Origin: Diphasiastrum complanatum
Lineage: Eukaryota; Streptophyta; Lycopodiopsida; Lycopodiales; Lycopodiaceae
Length of the DNA: 64,000 nt
Direction: 5' to 3'
NCBI GenBank assembly: GCA_029204225.1
Contig: CM055097.1
Coordinates: forward strand, 3,938,620 to 4,002,619
Made by a program: the position numbers and the translations under genes
The notes under the pieces: generated by a model
What the model was told of the DNA's origin: nothing
What the model saw: the letters and a program-made list of their open reading frames with translations, nothing else
Databases searched by the model: none
In this document: positions 62,103 through 64,000 of the stretch, one piece after another
Layout: each line of letters begins with the position of its first letter
Position numbering within the stretch: the stretch's first letter is position 1

Positions 62103-63018
62103 ATGAAGATGTCTTCAATCAGCAGCATTCAGACTAAGATCAGTATGATCTTGGATTCAGAAGGTTCGAATTATCTAGTCTGGAAGTTAAAGACTTCACT
62201 CATACTAAAGGGCAAAAATCTTTGGCAACGGGTAGATTTAACAGAAGAAAAGCCAATTACTGCTGGCAAAGAACTTTGTGAAAGGAGGGAGAAAAATGAC
62301 AAAGTTGTAGCGATTATTGCATCTTCAGTGAATGATAGCAAAATGCTAGATTTTTCTTCAACTTCGAACGCGAAAGAATTGTGGGAAGAATTGCAAACCA
62401 GGAATGAGATTCGATCACGGAACATGTTCTTGGAGGACCAATTAACTTACCTACAATGGGACAACAAAGATCTGACCACTTTCGTGTGAAAAATAAAGGA
62501 TCTGTCTATTTCTTGGCTCTGGCACGAAAAATCCAACCTCAAAGGAAAAACAGCTTAGCTATTTTCTTCGAGCCCTACCCATGTCATTCCACACAACTTG
62601 AACTTTACTGGCGTAAGATTCGTCTGTTACGCTTCAGAAGGCAATAGATGGAGTCAAAGAGGAAGTAGAAGCTCGCGGACGCTATGACGACAATGGTGAT
62701 TCGGAAAAAGCTCTATTTACTCAGAAATCAATCTTCGAAGAAGTCTCAGTCTAAGAGGGAGTCGTCTTAGAAGGCTGATAACAATCGAAGAAAGAATGGA
62801 AATCGTTCAGATGAATCCAAGACAAATGATCGTCGACAATCAGGTAAACAACACTCAAGAGATTCTGGTGATAAAAAGATTTGCAACATATGCAAAAGAT
62901 CAGGTCATACAGAAGACAAGTGTTGGTTGAATCCAAAGATTGGTTGTATTCATTGTCATAAACGGGGTCATGCAGCAGTAGACTGTTATCAAAATCCCAA
63001 GAACAAGGAGCAAAATTG
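62103..63018 (+). pseudogene. Element E gag with two CCHC knuckles
   Basis: The ATG at 62103 opens MKMSSISSIQTKIS and continues NYLVWKLKTSLILKGK, AKELWEEL and LEDQLTYLQWDNKDLTTFV, then a stop at 62487. After frame changes the sequence resumes with CNICKRSGHTEDKC and CIHCHKRGHAAVDC (about 62882-62996): two knuckles of the standard C-x2-C-x4-H-x4-C spacing. A stop at about 63018 follows. Two knuckles are less common than one in copia gag and distinguish this lineage from elements A and B. Confidence 0.88.
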
Positions 63019-63481
63019 AAGTGAAACCTCATATTCAAATTTTGTCGAAGACAAAGCAGAATGCTCCATAACGACAAGATACTCAACAGTTTATGTTGAT
63101 CTATGTTGTTCATCGAATTCAAAAATTCAAGATGTAGTACTTGATTCGGGAGCCACTTCACATTTTGTTTCCTCGAAACAAATTTTATCGGACTATAAGA
63201 AGATGAATTCTTCGAGATACATTGTACTTGGAGACAGTTCTAAGCATGAAGTTGACGGAACTGGTGTACTGTGGTCAGACACGAATCAAGGTGACAAGAA
63301 ACTGGAGGAAGTTCTCTATGTTGCTACTCTCGATAAAGTTCTTCTATCTGTAGCAACGACAGTCGACACAGGGATGTCAGTAACCTTCACAAAGGACTCT
63401 TGTAAGTTGTTCGATGAAGATTTTGATAACCTAGTTACTAAAGGTAACAGAAGTGGAAATTTGTATCACTTGAGCATTTGA
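63019..63481 (+). pseudogene. Element E protease region
   Basis: It shares the knuckle frame. VVLDSGATSHFVSSKQ (about 63135) is the aspartic protease active site, followed by YIVLGDSSKHEVDGTG and EEVLYVATLDKVLLSV. It stops at 63479-63481. Confidence 0.88.
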
Positions 63482-64000
63482 ACTTGAGTTGAGCAAGCGA
63501 ATCAAGCTCAAGAATCGACAGATATTCTGTGGCACAAGAGGTTATGTCACATGAACATGGAAGCCTTGTACCAAGCCAACAATTGTCAAAGAATTGAAGG
63601 AGTCGAAATCAAGAGTCGAATTATATGAACTACCTACGAATCTTGCCATAAAAGGCAAAATGACTCGTACACCTTTCAGTGAAGATGTTTTTGAAGCAAC
63701 CAAGGTACTAGAAATTGTACGTTCGGATATCTGTGGACCATTTGGAGTAATGTCTTTAGCTGATGCAAAATATTTCATTACGTTTATTGATGACTTCAAC
63801 AAGTTTGCTGTAGTATACTTTATTCGTACAAAATCATAAGCTTTCGAGAAATTTGTTGAGTATACCAATTGGGTTGAGAAGCAGACATGCAACAAGTTGA
63901 AGCAAATTTACACAGATCGTGGGGGTGAGTACATACATTTCCAACGAATTCAAAACTTTTTGTACTGATCGAGATATTATGCATACAAAGACTGCATCAT
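63482..64000 (+). pseudogene. Element E pre-integrase and integrase start, cut by window end
   Basis: LWHKRLCHMNMEAL (about 63530) gives the zinc-finger His pair. 63594-63839 carries KGKMTRTPFS, VLEIVRSDICGPF (first catalytic D) and AKYFITFIDDFNKF. IYTDRGGEY (second D) follows near 63910-63936. Several stops and shifts break the frame. The rest lies beyond the window. Confidence 0.88.

Overview
This is nuclear DNA of a land plant: AT-rich, gene-poor and full of decayed transposable elements. The one clearly intact gene is a HAK/KUP/KT potassium transporter on the + strand, coding from 6577 to 26339. It has nine coding exons with matching phases and encodes 820 residues. Its first coding intron is about 13.4 kb. 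Giant introns filled with old retroelements suggest a large-genome seed plant, perhaps a gymnosperm, but the sequence alone does not fix the species.

Layout. 1-6100: a decayed Ser/Pro/Gln-rich reading frame, foldback elements and unassigned DNA, with a possible SINE or tRNA-like relic just upstream of the transporter. 6100-26340: the transporter. Intron 1 holds a + strand Ty1/copia gag relic, the LTR/PBS/leader of a related element, and a complete - strand copia element (12883-17095) with 5-bp target duplications. That element has lost its integrase core and the RT active site, and a 463-bp MITE-like element sits inside its 5' LTR. 26340-39400: intergenic DNA with a copia RNase H relic, a hairpin array, a LINE reverse-transcriptase relic, a hAT-like MITE, and one member of a SINE-like repeat whose second copy is at 57 kb.

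39400-49300: two more - strand copia elements. Element B carries gag, protease, integrase, RT and RNase H with a few breaks. Element C runs from protease to partial RT. They are flanked by two decayed + strand reading frames with an unusual C-x2-C-x3-H-x4-C zinc knuckle. 49900-61390: a long TC microsatellite, unassigned DNA, and a 1.2-kb block present twice in inverted orientation (53281-54507 and 59712-60925) whose central ~590 bp points the same way in both copies. 61393-64000: the 5' end of a + strand copia element (LTR, PBS, gag with two CCHC knuckles, protease, start of integrase), cut by the window edge.

Only the potassium transporter can be called a functional host gene with confidence. 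Almost everything else recognisable is retroelement or MITE-type material in various stages of decay. No prokaryotic feature, CRISPR array or intact tRNA/rRNA gene was seen.
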